A DNA stretch of 64,000 bases from Shinella sp. SUS2 (GTDB lineage: Bacteria; Pseudomonadota; Alphaproteobacteria; Rhizobiales; Rhizobiaceae). This document shows, piece by piece, positions 1 through 9,258 of this stretch. Position 1 is the stretch's first letter; each line of letters opens with the position of its first letter. The position numbers and the translations under genes are program-made. The stretch spans positions 96,659 to 160,658 of the forward strand of contig NZ_KQ410740.1 of assembly GCF_001262505.1 (NCBI RefSeq). Reading direction: 5' to 3'. The notes beneath the pieces are model-generated. The model saw nothing but the letters and a program-made list of their open reading frames with translations. It had not been told where the DNA came from and searched no databases.

Positions 1-70
1 GGCGACCGGTTGAATCTATCTATCCTGCAAGTCCTGACACTTGGCTTATGTAACAAGCCCCCGCACGGCT

Positions 71-913
71 TCAAATGGCGAAGCGGTCCATCACGAAATC
101 CGGACGCGCGCCGTGGAGGGCGGCAAGGGCGGTGAGATCGGCCTCGGTGCTTTCGGCGAGGATGCCCGTCCGGACGAGGCAGGAGGCGAGCCCCGCGCCG
201 GCGGCGCCGGCAATGTCGTGTTCCAGGCTGTCGCCGATGCAGACGATCCGGTCGGCCGGAAGACCGTCGAGCAGCGCCTGCGCCTGCCGGTAGATTGCCG
301 GATGAGGTTTTCCGAACCAGCGCACCGGCCCACCGAGGTCCTGGTACGCCAGCGCGATGCTGCCGGCGCCGGGCGCCGTGGTGCCGCCGCTTGCGAGCTT
401 GTGCCGGTCGGGATTGGTGCAGTAGCAGGGCACGCCGCGCCGGGCGGCGGGGGCGAGGCGGCGGCGGTAGTCCGCCATCGGGACACGATCAGCCTCGCTG
501 CCGGAAACAATCACGATATCGGCCAAGGCCGCATCAACGACGCTCTTGAAACCGAGACGGTCGGCAAGGTTGCGGTCGCCCCCGCTGGAAATCGTCAGGC
601 ATCGCGTCCCGACCGCAGAACCGGCGGTCTCGCCGGCAAGGATGTCGTAGGCGACATCGCCGGAGGTGAGGAAACGGTCGAAGCCCGCCCGGTCGAAGCC
701 GAGCTTGACGAGCCGCTCCGCATTGTAGTCGCCGCTGCGGCCGGAATTGGACAGCACGATGACGGTCTTGCCCAGTGCCTTGAGGCGCAGCAACGCATCA
801 TTGGCCCCGGGATAGGCGCCGTCCTCGTCCCGGAGCACGCCGAACTGATCGACGAGGAAGGCATCGTAGCGGGCGGCCAGCGCCGCAAGGTCGATCTGCG
901 GGGCAAGGCTCAT
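71..913 (-). CDS. HAD-IIA family hydrolase (NagD-like sugar-phosphate phosphatase)
   Basis: A 280-residue cytoplasmic HAD-superfamily phosphatase. The N-terminal nucleophile motif appears as FLVDQFGVLRD (about residues 19-29), the second motif as VLSNSGRS (about 53-60), and the C-terminal acidic motif as CIGDSLEHDIAGA (near residue 225), with GKPHP just before it. This layout and the length fit HAD-IIA (NagD-type) enzymes. The start overlaps the stop of the upstream FGGY kinase by ATGA, so it is the third gene of an aldolase-kinase-HAD operon. It may dephosphorylate a sugar phosphate or clear a dead-end product; the substrate cannot be read from the sequence. Confidence 0.85.
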   Translation of the reverse strand: MSLAPQIDLAALAARYDAFLVDQFGVLRDEDGAYPGANDALLRLKALGKTVIVLSNSGRSGDYNAERLVKLGFDRAGFDRFLTSGDVAYDILAGETAGSAVGTRCLTISSGGDRNLADRLGFKSVVDAALADIVIVSGSEADRVPMADYRRRLAPAARRGVPCYCTNPDRHKLASGGTTAPGAGSIALAYQDLGGPVRWFGKPHPAIYRQAQALLDGLPADRIVCIGDSLEHDIAGAAGAGLASCLVRTGILAESTEADLTALAALHGARPDFVMDRFAI

Positions 914-2187
914 GGCCAGCGGTCCTTTCCGGCAAGGACGAGCGCCGCCGTGCCGACAGCGGCTTCCGCCGAATTCGACGGCAGGAAGGGGACGCCAAGC
1001 ACCGCCTCCCGCATGCGGGTCCAGGCCGGATTGGTCGCGCCGCCGCCGACCGAGCGCACCGAGCGTACGCGGGGGCCGCCGAGCGCGCCCAGCCGCGCAT
1101 AGCCCGACGCCTCGATCCCCGCGATACCCTCGAGGATCGCCTGGAAGAAAACGACGTCATCGACCGGGCGCGGCTCCAGCTGCGGCACAAGGGCAGGATC
1201 GTTGACGGGGAAACGCTCGCCCGGCCGCAGCAAAGGGTAGTAGGCAAGGCCGGTCGGCCTGTCCGGCCGCAGCAGCGCGGTCATCGCCTTCACCTGCATG
1301 TCGTCAAACAGGCTGCGGATGACCGCACCGCCGGAATTCGAGGCCCCTCCGGCGAGCCAGAAATCGAGGATGCGATGCGAATAGATACCGTAATCCGCCG
1401 CATCGATCGGCTCCGCCGAAGCAAGCTTGACGACCAGCGTCGAACCGAGTGCGGTCACGCCGTCGCCGACGGATGCGGCGCCCGTCGCAAGGAACGAGGC
1501 GCAGCCATCCGTCGTACCGGCGTGGTAGCGGCAGCCATCCGGCAGACCGAGGGCCCGGCCCGCCGCCCCGACGGTCGCCAGCGGCGCACCTGCGCGTTTC
1601 ACCTTCGGCAAGAGGCCGACATCCATGCCGCAGGCTTCGATCCAGTCCGGCCAGCGCTCCGCGGCGAGATCGTAGCCCGTCTTCAAGGCGTTGTTCTCGT
1701 CGCTTGAAGGCGCGGCCAACCCAAGCTGCAGGAGGACCCAGTCCGCCTGGTGCACGACGGCGTGGACGCCGGCCTGGCGCGAAAGATGGATGGCCCGTGC
1801 GAGCGGCGAGGTCACACCCCGCGCCGGACTGTCCGCCGGCGCAAAAGCCGCGACCCGATCGAGGATGGCTCGGTCGGGACAGGGATCGTTGTACATCAGT
1901 GCGTCGCCAAGCGGCGTGCCGTCGGCATCGATGGCGAGCACCGTACCGGAGGTGCCGTCGACCGCGACGCCGGTTATGGCGACAAGCGAGCCGCGCGCGG
2001 CAAGTTCGCCGAGACACGCGCGGACACCGGCCCGCCATGCGGTGGGCGAGCGGCCGGCCGCGGCATCCGGGAATGGCGAGGACGCCATGTCGACACGCGT
2101 GCCGTCGGCGGCAAGGGCCGCGGCGCGCACGCCGGACGTGCCGAGATCGATGCCGAGCGCGACGGCGGGTCCGGGCGCCGCGCTCAT
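910..2187 (-). CDS. FGGY-family carbohydrate kinase
   Basis: An ATP-dependent sugar kinase of 425 residues. The N-terminal actin-like fold begins with ALGIDLGTSGVRAAAL. The second ATP-binding element is GTTDGCASFLATGA, and the C-terminal half carries VGGGATNPAWTRM, as in xylulokinase and ribulokinase relatives. I chose the ATG at 2187 because it overlaps the aldolase stop (ATGA); an upstream start at 2241 would run into the aldolase gene without a better ribosome site. Because it is translationally coupled to a class II aldolase, the expected role is to phosphorylate a ketose before aldol cleavage. The substrate is unknown. Confidence 0.88.
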   Translation of the reverse strand: MSAAPGPAVALGIDLGTSGVRAAALAADGTRVDMASSPFPDAAAGRSPTAWRAGVRACLGELAARGSLVAITGVAVDGTSGTVLAIDADGTPLGDALMYNDPCPDRAILDRVAAFAPADSPARGVTSPLARAIHLSRQAGVHAVVHQADWVLLQLGLAAPSSDENNALKTGYDLAAERWPDWIEACGMDVGLLPKVKRAGAPLATVGAAGRALGLPDGCRYHAGTTDGCASFLATGAASVGDGVTALGSTLVVKLASAEPIDAADYGIYSHRILDFWLAGGASNSGGAVIRSLFDDMQVKAMTALLRPDRPTGLAYYPLLRPGERFPVNDPALVPQLEPRPVDDVVFFQAILEGIAGIEASGYARLGALGGPRVRSVRSVGGGATNPAWTRMREAVLGVPFLPSNSAEAAVGTAALVLAGKDRWP

Positions 2188-3266
2188 GCCCGCTGGCTCG
2201 CCTTGCGGTCCAGCGCCTGACGGTACTGTTCGGCCTCCCAATGGGTCAGTTCATATTCCTGGTCGCTACCAAGATGGACGATAGCTGCCCCATCCGGCAC
2301 GCGCGACACAACTTCCGCCAGGCAGCGTGCCATGACGCGACCGCCATCGGTAAGCGCGTCGGCAAGCAGCACACCCCGATCGGGCACAAGCAACATCTTG
2401 GGCATATCGAGCCCGCGCGCGCCCCGCGTCCGCGCATAGGCCGTCACGCTCTCGCCCGCGCCGAGCACACCGATCTCCGTGCCGAGGAAGATGACATGGT
2501 CGGGATAGAGCGAACCGCCCGTGGCGACAGCGATGTTGGCGGGGTGGAGCGCAGTCTTGTGGCTTCCGGCATCCTCGGCGACGTGAAAGGGGGCGCCTTC
2601 GATCAAGGTTTGAAGATGCGCGGCGTTCCCCGACACCGTTGCCCGCTCATCCACCGAGAGGGCCGCGGTCACGCAGGCGATGCGCGTACGCACCTCCTCT
2701 ACCGTCTCCCCGGCAACGATGATGCCATGGTTGTAGAGGATCAACACGTCCGGCCGGTTCGCGGCGACGCGATCGATCTCGTAGGCGAGCGGCGTGCCGG
2801 GGCGGCGGTAGGGAACGGTCGCCCAGGCAAGATCGGGCAGCGCGGCCATGCGCTTGGCGAGGATTTGCTCCCGCCCGGCCAGCACGGAAAGAGCGATAGC
2901 GTTGACACAGTGATAATGCGCGACGACGGTCTGCGGCAGCACCGCATGAAAGCTCGTCTCGATCGACGGGCGCAGGCCCGAAGCGTTGAGCGCCGCTACA
3001 ACGAAATCCGTCGCCTTTTCCGCGCTCGGGTCCCGCGCCCTGAGCGCCGCCACCAGCGGCGCAACCTCGACCGGCACCATGATGTCCTGTTCGCCAGCAT
3101 GGGCAAGCCAGGTACCGGAAGCCTTCACCCACATCACGCCGTCACACTTGAACGAGGTGTTTCCACCGGCACCCTGTGTTTTCAGGATGTCGCTGCCGAT
3201 CTCCCTCGAGAGCGCGAGAAATGCTTCGAAGGCCGCCTTGTCCTCCGCCCGAATGCCCGAAGCCAT
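2184..3266 (-). CDS. class II aldolase/adducin family protein (RhaD-like aldolase part)
   Basis: A zinc-dependent aldolase of 360 residues, longer than the usual 210-260 of FucA/AraD types. The phosphate-binding GAGGNTSFK is near residue 33, RPSIETSFHA near 120, the His-x-His metal pair in VAHYHCVNA near 135, and ILYNHGIIVAG near 190. RPSIET followed by HxH resembles the aldolase half of RhaD-type bifunctional enzymes, but the dehydrogenase half is absent and the C-terminal 130 residues are family-specific. It is the first gene of the minus-strand operon and diverges from the DeoR gene. It probably cleaves a phosphorylated ketose to dihydroxyacetone phosphate and an aldehyde. Confidence 0.83.
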   Translation of the reverse strand: MASGIRAEDKAAFEAFLALSREIGSDILKTQGAGGNTSFKCDGVMWVKASGTWLAHAGEQDIMVPVEVAPLVAALRARDPSAEKATDFVVAALNASGLRPSIETSFHAVLPQTVVAHYHCVNAIALSVLAGREQILAKRMAALPDLAWATVPYRRPGTPLAYEIDRVAANRPDVLILYNHGIIVAGETVEEVRTRIACVTAALSVDERATVSGNAAHLQTLIEGAPFHVAEDAGSHKTALHPANIAVATGGSLYPDHVIFLGTEIGVLGAGESVTAYARTRGARGLDMPKMLLVPDRGVLLADALTDGGRVMARCLAEVVSRVPDGAAIVHLGSDQEYELTHWEAEQYRQALDRKASQRA

Positions 3267-3456
3267 TCAGCCCCTCCTCTAGACAGTCCACCACCCGCTT
3301 TCCGGCCCACCGGAATCTGAGCGAACTTTTCTCAAGATCGTATTTATGTGATTGCATATCGTCAACAGTGAAGAATTTTCGTCACCATTCTTGATCGACA
3401 TGCGTTATTGTGATTATCTTTGTTCATCGGCGAGGGAGACGCCGGGAGGATCAGCC
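3267..3456. promoter_or_regulatory. divergent control region between aldolase operon and deoR-type gene
   Basis: This 190-bp stretch separates divergent catabolic operons and is AT-richer than its surroundings. It holds two direct copies of TGTGATT (3347-3353 and 3409-3415), each embedded in a similar context (TTATGTGATTGC, TTATTGTGATTA) and 62 bp apart. Paired direct repeats of this kind are typical of DeoR-family operators. No footprint can be inferred from sequence alone. Confidence 0.4.
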
Positions 3457-4236
3457 GTGAACGACACCGAGCGCCACAAGGCCATCATCGATCTTCTGCG
3501 CGAGACGCCCTTCGCTTCGGTGCGGGATCTCCAGGAGCATCTCGGCGTGTCGCCCGCCACCATCCGCCGCGACATCGACAAGCTGCACGAGCTCGGCCGG
3601 GCGCGGAAAGTCTATGGCGGGATCTCCGCCAGCGAGGCGGCCGACAGTGGGCGCCTTTCGGCAAAACCCTATGACGAAAACCGCGACATCGCCGTGGAGG
3701 CAAAGCGGGCCATCGCCGCAACGGCGGCCGATCTCGTACGCGACGGGGATTCCATCATCGTGCATGCGGGCTCGACCTGCTATCAGCTCGGCATATTGCT
3801 CGCGCAGCGCAACCTGCGCATCTGGACCAATTCCATGCCGCTGGCCGCCCATCTCGGTGAGCACGGCACCTGCCAGCTCTCTCTTGCCGGCGGCGAACTC
3901 TATCGCGAACCGGGCATCATCCATGACAGCGCCGCCGGTTCGCCCGCCTTCTTCGCCTCGCGCTTCTTCCTCGGCACGCAGGGCATCAGCAGCAAGGGGC
4001 TGCTGGAATCACATCCGCTGCTGGTCAAGGTGATCGGCGAGCTGTCGGCCTGCGCCGACGAGATCGTGCTGCTCGCCGACAGCCGCAAGTTCTCCATCCA
4101 GCCGCGCAACGTCGCGCTGCCACTCTCGCGCATCGGCACGATCATCACCGATGACGGCCTGACGGACACCGCCGCCAGGATGCTGGAGGATGCCGGCGTC
4201 ACCATCCTGATCGCACGGACGGGAGGGACCAGTTGA
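3457..4236 (+). CDS. DeoR/GlpR-family transcriptional regulator
   Basis: A 259-residue repressor-type regulator. The N-terminal winged helix-turn-helix spans about residues 5-57 (SVRDLQEHLGVSPATIRRDI, then the recognition wing RKVYGG). The C-terminal sugar-phosphate sensor domain includes GDSIIVHAGSTCYQLG and a later LADSRKF motif usual in DeoR proteins. I chose the GTG at 3457 because a gggagga site lies 6 bp upstream; an ATG-led extension from 3400 lacks such a site. It diverges from the aldolase operon and overlaps the following kinase, so it probably senses a phosphorylated intermediate and represses both directions. Confidence 0.88.
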   Translation: MNDTERHKAIIDLLRETPFASVRDLQEHLGVSPATIRRDIDKLHELGRARKVYGGISASEAADSGRLSAKPYDENRDIAVEAKRAIAATAADLVRDGDSIIVHAGSTCYQLGILLAQRNLRIWTNSMPLAAHLGEHGTCQLSLAGGELYREPGIIHDSAAGSPAFFASRFFLGTQGISSKGLLESHPLLVKVIGELSACADEIVLLADSRKFSIQPRNVALPLSRIGTIITDDGLTDTAARMLEDAGVTILIARTGGTS

Positions 4237-5627
4237 GCATCGCCCCCATCGCCGTCTTCGATCTCGGCAAGACAAATTCCAAGCTCTTCGTCATTTCCAG
4301 CGAAGGAAAGGTCATCGACGAGGCACGTACCCGCCCGGTCTGGCGGGACGAGGCTGACCTACACGTTCTGGATGATGCGGCGCTTCTTGCCTGGATGAAG
4401 GGGGAGCTTGCCCGCATCGTCGCCGGCCATGGTGTCGACCGCATCATCTTTTCCGGTCACGGCTGCACCTTCGCGCTGGCCGCCGGCGACGCGCTTGCCC
4501 ACCCCATCCTCGACTACGAGCAGGAGCCGCCCACCGAAATCGCCGCCCGCATCGACGCCATGGCGCCGGATTTCCGCGAGACCTTCTCGCCTCCGTTGCC
4601 CCTCGGCTTCAACTATGGACGCCACCTCCTCTGGCTGGACGCGCGTAAACCGGGCCTCCTTGAGAAGGCCGATGCAATCCTCGCCTATCCGCAATTCTGG
4701 AGCTGGACGTTTTCCGGCCGGAAGGTCTCGGAAGTCTCCTATCTCGGCTGCCATTCCAATCTCTGGGCACCGCTGAAGGACGATTTCAGCAGCCTCGTCG
4801 ACAAGATGGGCTGGCGTGGCAAGATGCCTGGCTTTGCCCGCGCCGGCGCCGTGATCGGCACACACGCCGTCACGCTCGGCGACGGCCGCACGGTGGAGGT
4901 CGCGGTGCACAACGGCGTGCACGACAGCAATGCGGCACTCTATTTCTACCGCTCGCTCGGCTTTACCGATTTCACGCTGGTTTCGACCGGCACCTGGGTG
5001 ATCGTCTTCAATTCTGCAAGCCCCCTCGAACAGCTCGACCAGACGCGCGACATGCTGGCGAATGTCACGGTCGATCGCCAACCGATCGCAACCATCCGCT
5101 TCATGGGTGGGCGGGAGTATGACCTGGCGAGCGGCGGCTGGACGCGGCCGGTCCGCGAAGAGGCGCTGGCATCCGTCATGGCAAAACGCGCCTTCGCCTT
5201 GCCCTCCTTCGCTGCCGGTGGCCCAGTGCCGGGCCACGCCGGGCACTTTTCCGGACCAACCGTCGAGAGCGAGGAGCGCGCGGCCGCGGCCCTGCTCTAT
5301 GTCGCGTTGATGACCGATCTTTCGCTCGATCTCATCGGCTCCGACAATACGATCGTTATCGATGGCGGGCTGGTAAAAACAGGGCTCTATGCTGCCATCC
5401 TCGCGGCCCTGCGCCCCGCACAGACCGTGCACATCAGCGCCAACCCGGAAGGCAGCGCCTTCGGCGCGGCGGCCCTCGTCTTCGAGGACCGTGGCCACAA
5501 CCCCTTCGTCAACGATTGCGCGGTCGCCACGCCGGCCGCCCTTGCCGAACTCGACGCCTACAGACGGGAATGGCGCCGGCAAGTCGAAGCGATGCACGCC
5601 GCGCCCCGAAAGGACAAGCGCGCATGA
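4233..5627 (+). CDS. FGGY-family carbohydrate kinase (DLGKTN subgroup)
   Basis: A second sugar kinase in the island, 464 residues. It begins IAVFDLGKTNSKLFVI, a variant phosphate-1 motif typical of a distinct FGGY subgroup (the Novosphingobium NaCK-like kinases; subgroup assignment from memory). It also carries LVSTGTWVIVF and VIDGGLVKTGLY. Translation starts at TTG (4233), overlapping the DeoR stop, with gggaggg 5-11 bp upstream. It is followed by the ABC importer genes. Two FGGY kinases in adjacent divergent operons suggest two related substrates, or sequential phosphorylation after epimerisation. Confidence 0.85.
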   Translation: MSIAPIAVFDLGKTNSKLFVISSEGKVIDEARTRPVWRDEADLHVLDDAALLAWMKGELARIVAGHGVDRIIFSGHGCTFALAAGDALAHPILDYEQEPPTEIAARIDAMAPDFRETFSPPLPLGFNYGRHLLWLDARKPGLLEKADAILAYPQFWSWTFSGRKVSEVSYLGCHSNLWAPLKDDFSSLVDKMGWRGKMPGFARAGAVIGTHAVTLGDGRTVEVAVHNGVHDSNAALYFYRSLGFTDFTLVSTGTWVIVFNSASPLEQLDQTRDMLANVTVDRQPIATIRFMGGREYDLASGGWTRPVREEALASVMAKRAFALPSFAAGGPVPGHAGHFSGPTVESEERAAAALLYVALMTDLSLDLIGSDNTIVIDGGLVKTGLYAAILAALRPAQTVHISANPEGSAFGAAALVFEDRGHNPFVNDCAVATPAALAELDAYRREWRRQVEAMHAAPRKDKRA

Positions 5628-7150
5628 CGGAACGGACGAACGTCCCTGCCCTTCTGGAGATGCGCGACATCAGCAAGACGTTCGGCGCATCGAAGGCCCT
5701 GTCACATGTGAGCCTGACCGTGCATGCCGGTGAGGTGCATGCGCTGATGGGCGAGAACGGCGCGGGCAAGTCGACACTGATGAAGATCCTGTCGGGCGCC
5801 TATACGGCCGATCCCGGTGGCGCAGTGCTGATCGGCGGGGAGCCGGTGACGCTCGGCGATCCGCTGAAGGCCAAGGCCCATGGCATCGCCGTCATCTACC
5901 AGGAGCTTTCGCTCGCCCCCAACCTGTCGGTGGCGCAGAACATGTTCCTCGGCAACGAGCCTGCGCGCTTCGGCCTTGCCGACCGCGCCGAGATGCGCCG
6001 GCGGGCCGAGCCCATCCTGAAACAGCTCGGCATCGGCTTTTCCCCCGCCCACCGCGTCGGGGAACTCTCGCTCGGCGAGCGGCAGATGGTGGAAATCGCA
6101 CGGGCGCTGACGACCAGGGCGCGCATCATCGTCATGGATGAGCCGACGACCTCACTGACGACGCGCGAGACCGACCGGCTGTTCGACGTCATCGCCCGGC
6201 TCAAGGCCGATGGCATCGCCATCATCTATATCAGCCACCGCATGGAGGAGATCTACCAGCTCTCCGACCGCGTCAGCGTGCTGCGCGACGGGGCCTATGT
6301 CGGCACGCTGGAACGGGCCGGCCTTTCCGCGAACACGCTGGTTTCCATGATGGTCGGCCGCGACCTTTCCTCGTTCTACAAGAAGGAACACCGGCAGGCC
6401 GAGGGCGCGCGCCCCGCCGTCCTGTCGGTGGACAATGTCGGCGACGGTGTGCGCGTGCACGACTGCTCCTTCGAGGTGCGGGCGGGCGAAGTTCTCGGTA
6501 TCGCCGGCCTCGTCGGTTCGGGCCGTACGGAGCTTGCCCGTCTTGTCTACGGTGCGGACCACCGGACGACGGGGACGGTGACGCTGAACGGCAAGGCGCT
6601 CGCGATCGCCGCGCCGCGCGACGCGCTCGATGCCGGCATCGCCTATCTTACGGAGGACCGCAAGGCACTGGGCCTCTTCCTCGACATGTCGATCAGCGAC
6701 AACATCAATATCGGCGTCATCGCTGAGGATGCGAAGGCCGGCGGCGTCCTGAACTTCGCCAGGGCACGGGACCGGGCGATCGCGGCCGTCAAGGCCCTGT
6801 CAATCCGCACCCCCGGCACGCAGATCAATGTCGGCGCCCTATCGGGCGGCAACCAGCAGAAGGCGCTTCTAGCACGCCTCCTGGAGACGAAGCCTCGGGC
6901 GGTCATTCTCGACGAGCCGACGCGCGGGGTCGATGTCGGCGCCAAATCGGAAATCTACCGCATCATCGACGCGCTCGCCGAAAACGGCATTGCCGTGGTC
7001 GTCATCTCCAGCGACCTGCCGGAGATTCTCGGCATCGCCGACCGCGTCCTGGTGATGCGCGAGGGGCGCATCGCCGGCGAAGTGGCACAGCCGATCGAGC
7101 AGGAAGCGATCATGGCGCTGGCGACCGGCACAGCCGGCCAAGCCGCCTGA
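5624..7150 (+). CDS. sugar ABC importer ATP-binding protein (RbsA/MglA type, two ATPase domains)
   Basis: The energy-coupling subunit of a ribose/galactose-type importer, 508 residues with tandem ATPase domains. The first domain has Walker A GENGAGKST and signature LSLGERQMVEIARAL. The second has a degenerate P-loop region (GLVGSGRTELARLVYG) and signature LSGGNQQKALLARLL, with Walker B AVILDEPTRGVDVGAK. The ATG at 5624 overlaps the kinase stop (ATGA) and replaces a longer upstream frame that lies inside the kinase gene. It works with the permease and binding protein immediately downstream. Confidence 0.95.
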   Translation: MTERTNVPALLEMRDISKTFGASKALSHVSLTVHAGEVHALMGENGAGKSTLMKILSGAYTADPGGAVLIGGEPVTLGDPLKAKAHGIAVIYQELSLAPNLSVAQNMFLGNEPARFGLADRAEMRRRAEPILKQLGIGFSPAHRVGELSLGERQMVEIARALTTRARIIVMDEPTTSLTTRETDRLFDVIARLKADGIAIIYISHRMEEIYQLSDRVSVLRDGAYVGTLERAGLSANTLVSMMVGRDLSSFYKKEHRQAEGARPAVLSVDNVGDGVRVHDCSFEVRAGEVLGIAGLVGSGRTELARLVYGADHRTTGTVTLNGKALAIAAPRDALDAGIAYLTEDRKALGLFLDMSISDNINIGVIAEDAKAGGVLNFARARDRAIAAVKALSIRTPGTQINVGALSGGNQQKALLARLLETKPRAVILDEPTRGVDVGAKSEIYRIIDALAENGIAVVVISSDLPEILGIADRVLVMREGRIAGEVAQPIEQEAIMALATGTAGQAA

Positions 7151-7185
7151 CGAACGAGGCGAAACGCAAAGAACGGGACGGAACC

Positions 7186-8169
7186 ATGGCTGCAAGCGAA
7201 ACCGAAGACGCCCGGATGGACAGGCTGAAACTGCGATCGACCCTCACGGCGCTCGGCATGCTGCCGGTGCTCGTGCTGCTGGCGATCGGCTTTCATCTGC
7301 TCTCCGGGCGCTTCCTCTCGGTGGGCAACCTGTCGATCGTCATGCAGCAGGCCTCGATCAACACAGTGCTGGCCGCCGGCATGACCTTCGTCATCCTGAC
7401 CGGCGGCATCGACCTTTCCGTCGGCTCGATCCTTGCCGCCTCGGCGATGATCGCGGTCATCGTCTCGCTGGTGCCCGACCTCGGCATGCTGGGCATTCCG
7501 GCGGCGATCGCTGCGGGCCTTGCCTGCGGCTTCCTCAACGGCGCCATCATCGCCTGGCTGAAACTGCCGCCATTCATCGTGACGCTTGGCTCGCTAACGG
7601 CGATCCGCGGCGTCGCGCGCCTGCTCGGCAGCGACACGACCGTCTTCAACCCGGACATGCCCTTCGACTTCATCGGCAACGGAACGCTGTTCGGCGTACC
7701 GTGGCTTGCCATTATCGCCATCGCGACCATCATCGCCTCCTGGTTCATCCTCAAGCGCACCGTGCTCGGCACCTGGATCTATGCCGTAGGCGGCAATGCA
7801 GAGGCCGCTCGGCTCACCGGCATCAAGGTGCCGCTGGTCCTGCTCTTCGTCTATTCGATGTCGGGTCTGCTCTCCGGCCTCGGCGGGGCCATGTCGGCCG
7901 CCCGGCTCTATGCGGCCAACGGCCTGCAGCTCGGCCAAGCCTACGAGCTCGACGCCATCGCGGCGGTCATCCTCGGCGGCACCAGCTTCGTCGGCGGCGT
8001 CGGCTCCATCTGGGGCACGCTGATCGGTGCGCTCATTATCGCCGTGCTCTCCAACGGCCTCATCCTCGTCGGGGTTTCCGACATCTGGCAGTACATCATC
8101 AAGGGCCTTGTCATCATCGTCGCCGTCGGCCTCGATCGCTACAGGCTCAAGGGCATTAGCCGGACCTGA
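7186..8169 (+). CDS. sugar ABC importer permease (RbsC type)
   Basis: An inner-membrane permease of 327 residues with about eight to ten hydrophobic helices. Its family motifs are VILTGGIDLSVGSILA (near residue 65), AVGGNAEAARLTGI (near 200) and AAVILGGTSFVGGVGSIWGT (near 260), all characteristic of the RbsC/AraH family. It lies 35 bp after the ATPase gene and 65 bp before the binding-protein gene. It would carry the same sugar or polyol as its neighbours. Confidence 0.95.
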   Translation: MAASETEDARMDRLKLRSTLTALGMLPVLVLLAIGFHLLSGRFLSVGNLSIVMQQASINTVLAAGMTFVILTGGIDLSVGSILAASAMIAVIVSLVPDLGMLGIPAAIAAGLACGFLNGAIIAWLKLPPFIVTLGSLTAIRGVARLLGSDTTVFNPDMPFDFIGNGTLFGVPWLAIIAIATIIASWFILKRTVLGTWIYAVGGNAEAARLTGIKVPLVLLFVYSMSGLLSGLGGAMSAARLYAANGLQLGQAYELDAIAAVILGGTSFVGGVGSIWGTLIGALIIAVLSNGLILVGVSDIWQYIIKGLVIIVAVGLDRYRLKGISRT

Positions 8170-8234
8170 GCCCGGCTGAACGAACCGGTCGTCACCGGAA
8201 ACAACGGCGAAAAACGCCACCAAAGGAGGAAAAC

Positions 8235-9173
8235 ATGCGTCTTATGCCAAAGTTGCTCGTCGGCACCGCACTGGCCGCCGCGATCGCCATGCCCGCAGCC
8301 GCCAAGGACCTCAACAAGATCGGCATCTCGGTCGGCCTGCTCGGCAACCCGTTCTTCGTCGCCACCATCAAGGGCATCGAGGACCGGGCCAAGGAGATCA
8401 ACCCGAATGTCGAAGTGATCTCCGTTTCGGCCGACTATGACCTCAACAAGCAGGTCTCCCAGGTCGACAGCTTCATCGCCGCCGGCGTCGATATCATCAT
8501 GCTGAACGCTGTCGATGCGAAGGCCATCGCCCCCGCCGTAAAGAAGGCGCAGGCCGCCGGCGTCGTCGTCGCCGCCTTCGACGTGTCGGCGCCCGGCGCC
8601 GACGTCACCGTCATGACCAACAACGTCAAGGCGGGTGAAGAGGCCTGCAACTACATCGCCGACAAGCTCGGCGGCAAGGGCGACGTGGTCATCATCAACG
8701 GCCCGGCCTCTTCCTCGATCCTCGAGCGTGTTGAGGGCTGCAAGGGCGCGCTCGGCAAGCATGCCGACATCAAGATCCTGTCCGACGACCAGAACGGCCA
8801 GGGCTCGCGTGACGGCGGCCTTGCAGTGATGCAGGGGCTGCTGACCCGCTTCGACAAGATCGACGCCGTCTTCGCCATCAACGACCCGACCGCGATCGGC
8901 GCCGAGCTCGCCGCCAAGCAGCTGAACCGCAGCGAATTCTTCTTCACCGCGGTCGACGGCGCGCCCGACATCGAGACCTCGCTTGCCAGCGGCAATTCCA
9001 TGATCAAGGCCTCCGCCTCGCAGGATCCCTATGTCATGGCTGGCCAGGCGCTGCAGCTCGGCGTTGAGGTGCTGAAGGGCAACAAGCCGGCCGAACCCGT
9101 CGTGCTGCTCGACCCGCAGCTCATCACGGCCGACAACATCAAGGACTACAAGGGCTGGACCGCAGCTCGCTAA
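8235..9173 (+). CDS. periplasmic sugar-binding protein (RbsB type)
   Basis: The solute receptor of the importer, 312 residues. A signal peptide ends at about residue 23 (PAAA followed by KDLNKIG). The periplasmic-binding-protein type 1 fold is clear from IGISVGLLGNPFFVATIKGI, repeated GVDIIMLNAVDA elements and AINDPTAIGAELAAK. A strong ribosome site (aaaggagg) lies 7-14 bp ahead of the ATG. A GC-rich hairpin follows the gene, which would favour high expression of the receptor over the downstream gene, as is common in such operons. Confidence 0.94.
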   Translation: MRLMPKLLVGTALAAAIAMPAAAKDLNKIGISVGLLGNPFFVATIKGIEDRAKEINPNVEVISVSADYDLNKQVSQVDSFIAAGVDIIMLNAVDAKAIAPAVKKAQAAGVVVAAFDVSAPGADVTVMTNNVKAGEEACNYIADKLGGKGDVVIINGPASSSILERVEGCKGALGKHADIKILSDDQNGQGSRDGGLAVMQGLLTRFDKIDAVFAINDPTAIGAELAAKQLNRSEFFFTAVDGAPDIETSLASGNSMIKASASQDPYVMAGQALQLGVEVLKGNKPAEPVVLLDPQLITADNIKDYKGWTAAR

Positions 9174-9187
9174 ACACACCTCCCAGA

Positions 9188-9222
9188 GGCCGGGCGCATT
9201 CGCGCAAGCGGTGTGCCCGGCC
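9188..9222 (+). terminator. GC-rich hairpin after binding-protein gene
   Basis: Two perfectly complementary 8-base arms, GGCCGGGC (9188-9195) and GCCCGGCC (9215-9222), enclose a 19-base loop. No uridine run follows, so this is more likely an mRNA-stabilising or attenuating hairpin between the receptor gene and the epimerase gene than a full terminator. Confidence 0.5.
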
Positions 9223-9258
9223 GCCCCTTGCTTCATTCCTTTCAGAGAGCGGCCCGTT

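Noticed and set aside
13..24. AATCTATCTATC at the left edge, similar to a BioR box
   Set aside because: It lacks the TTAT/ATAA symmetry and no biotin gene follows.
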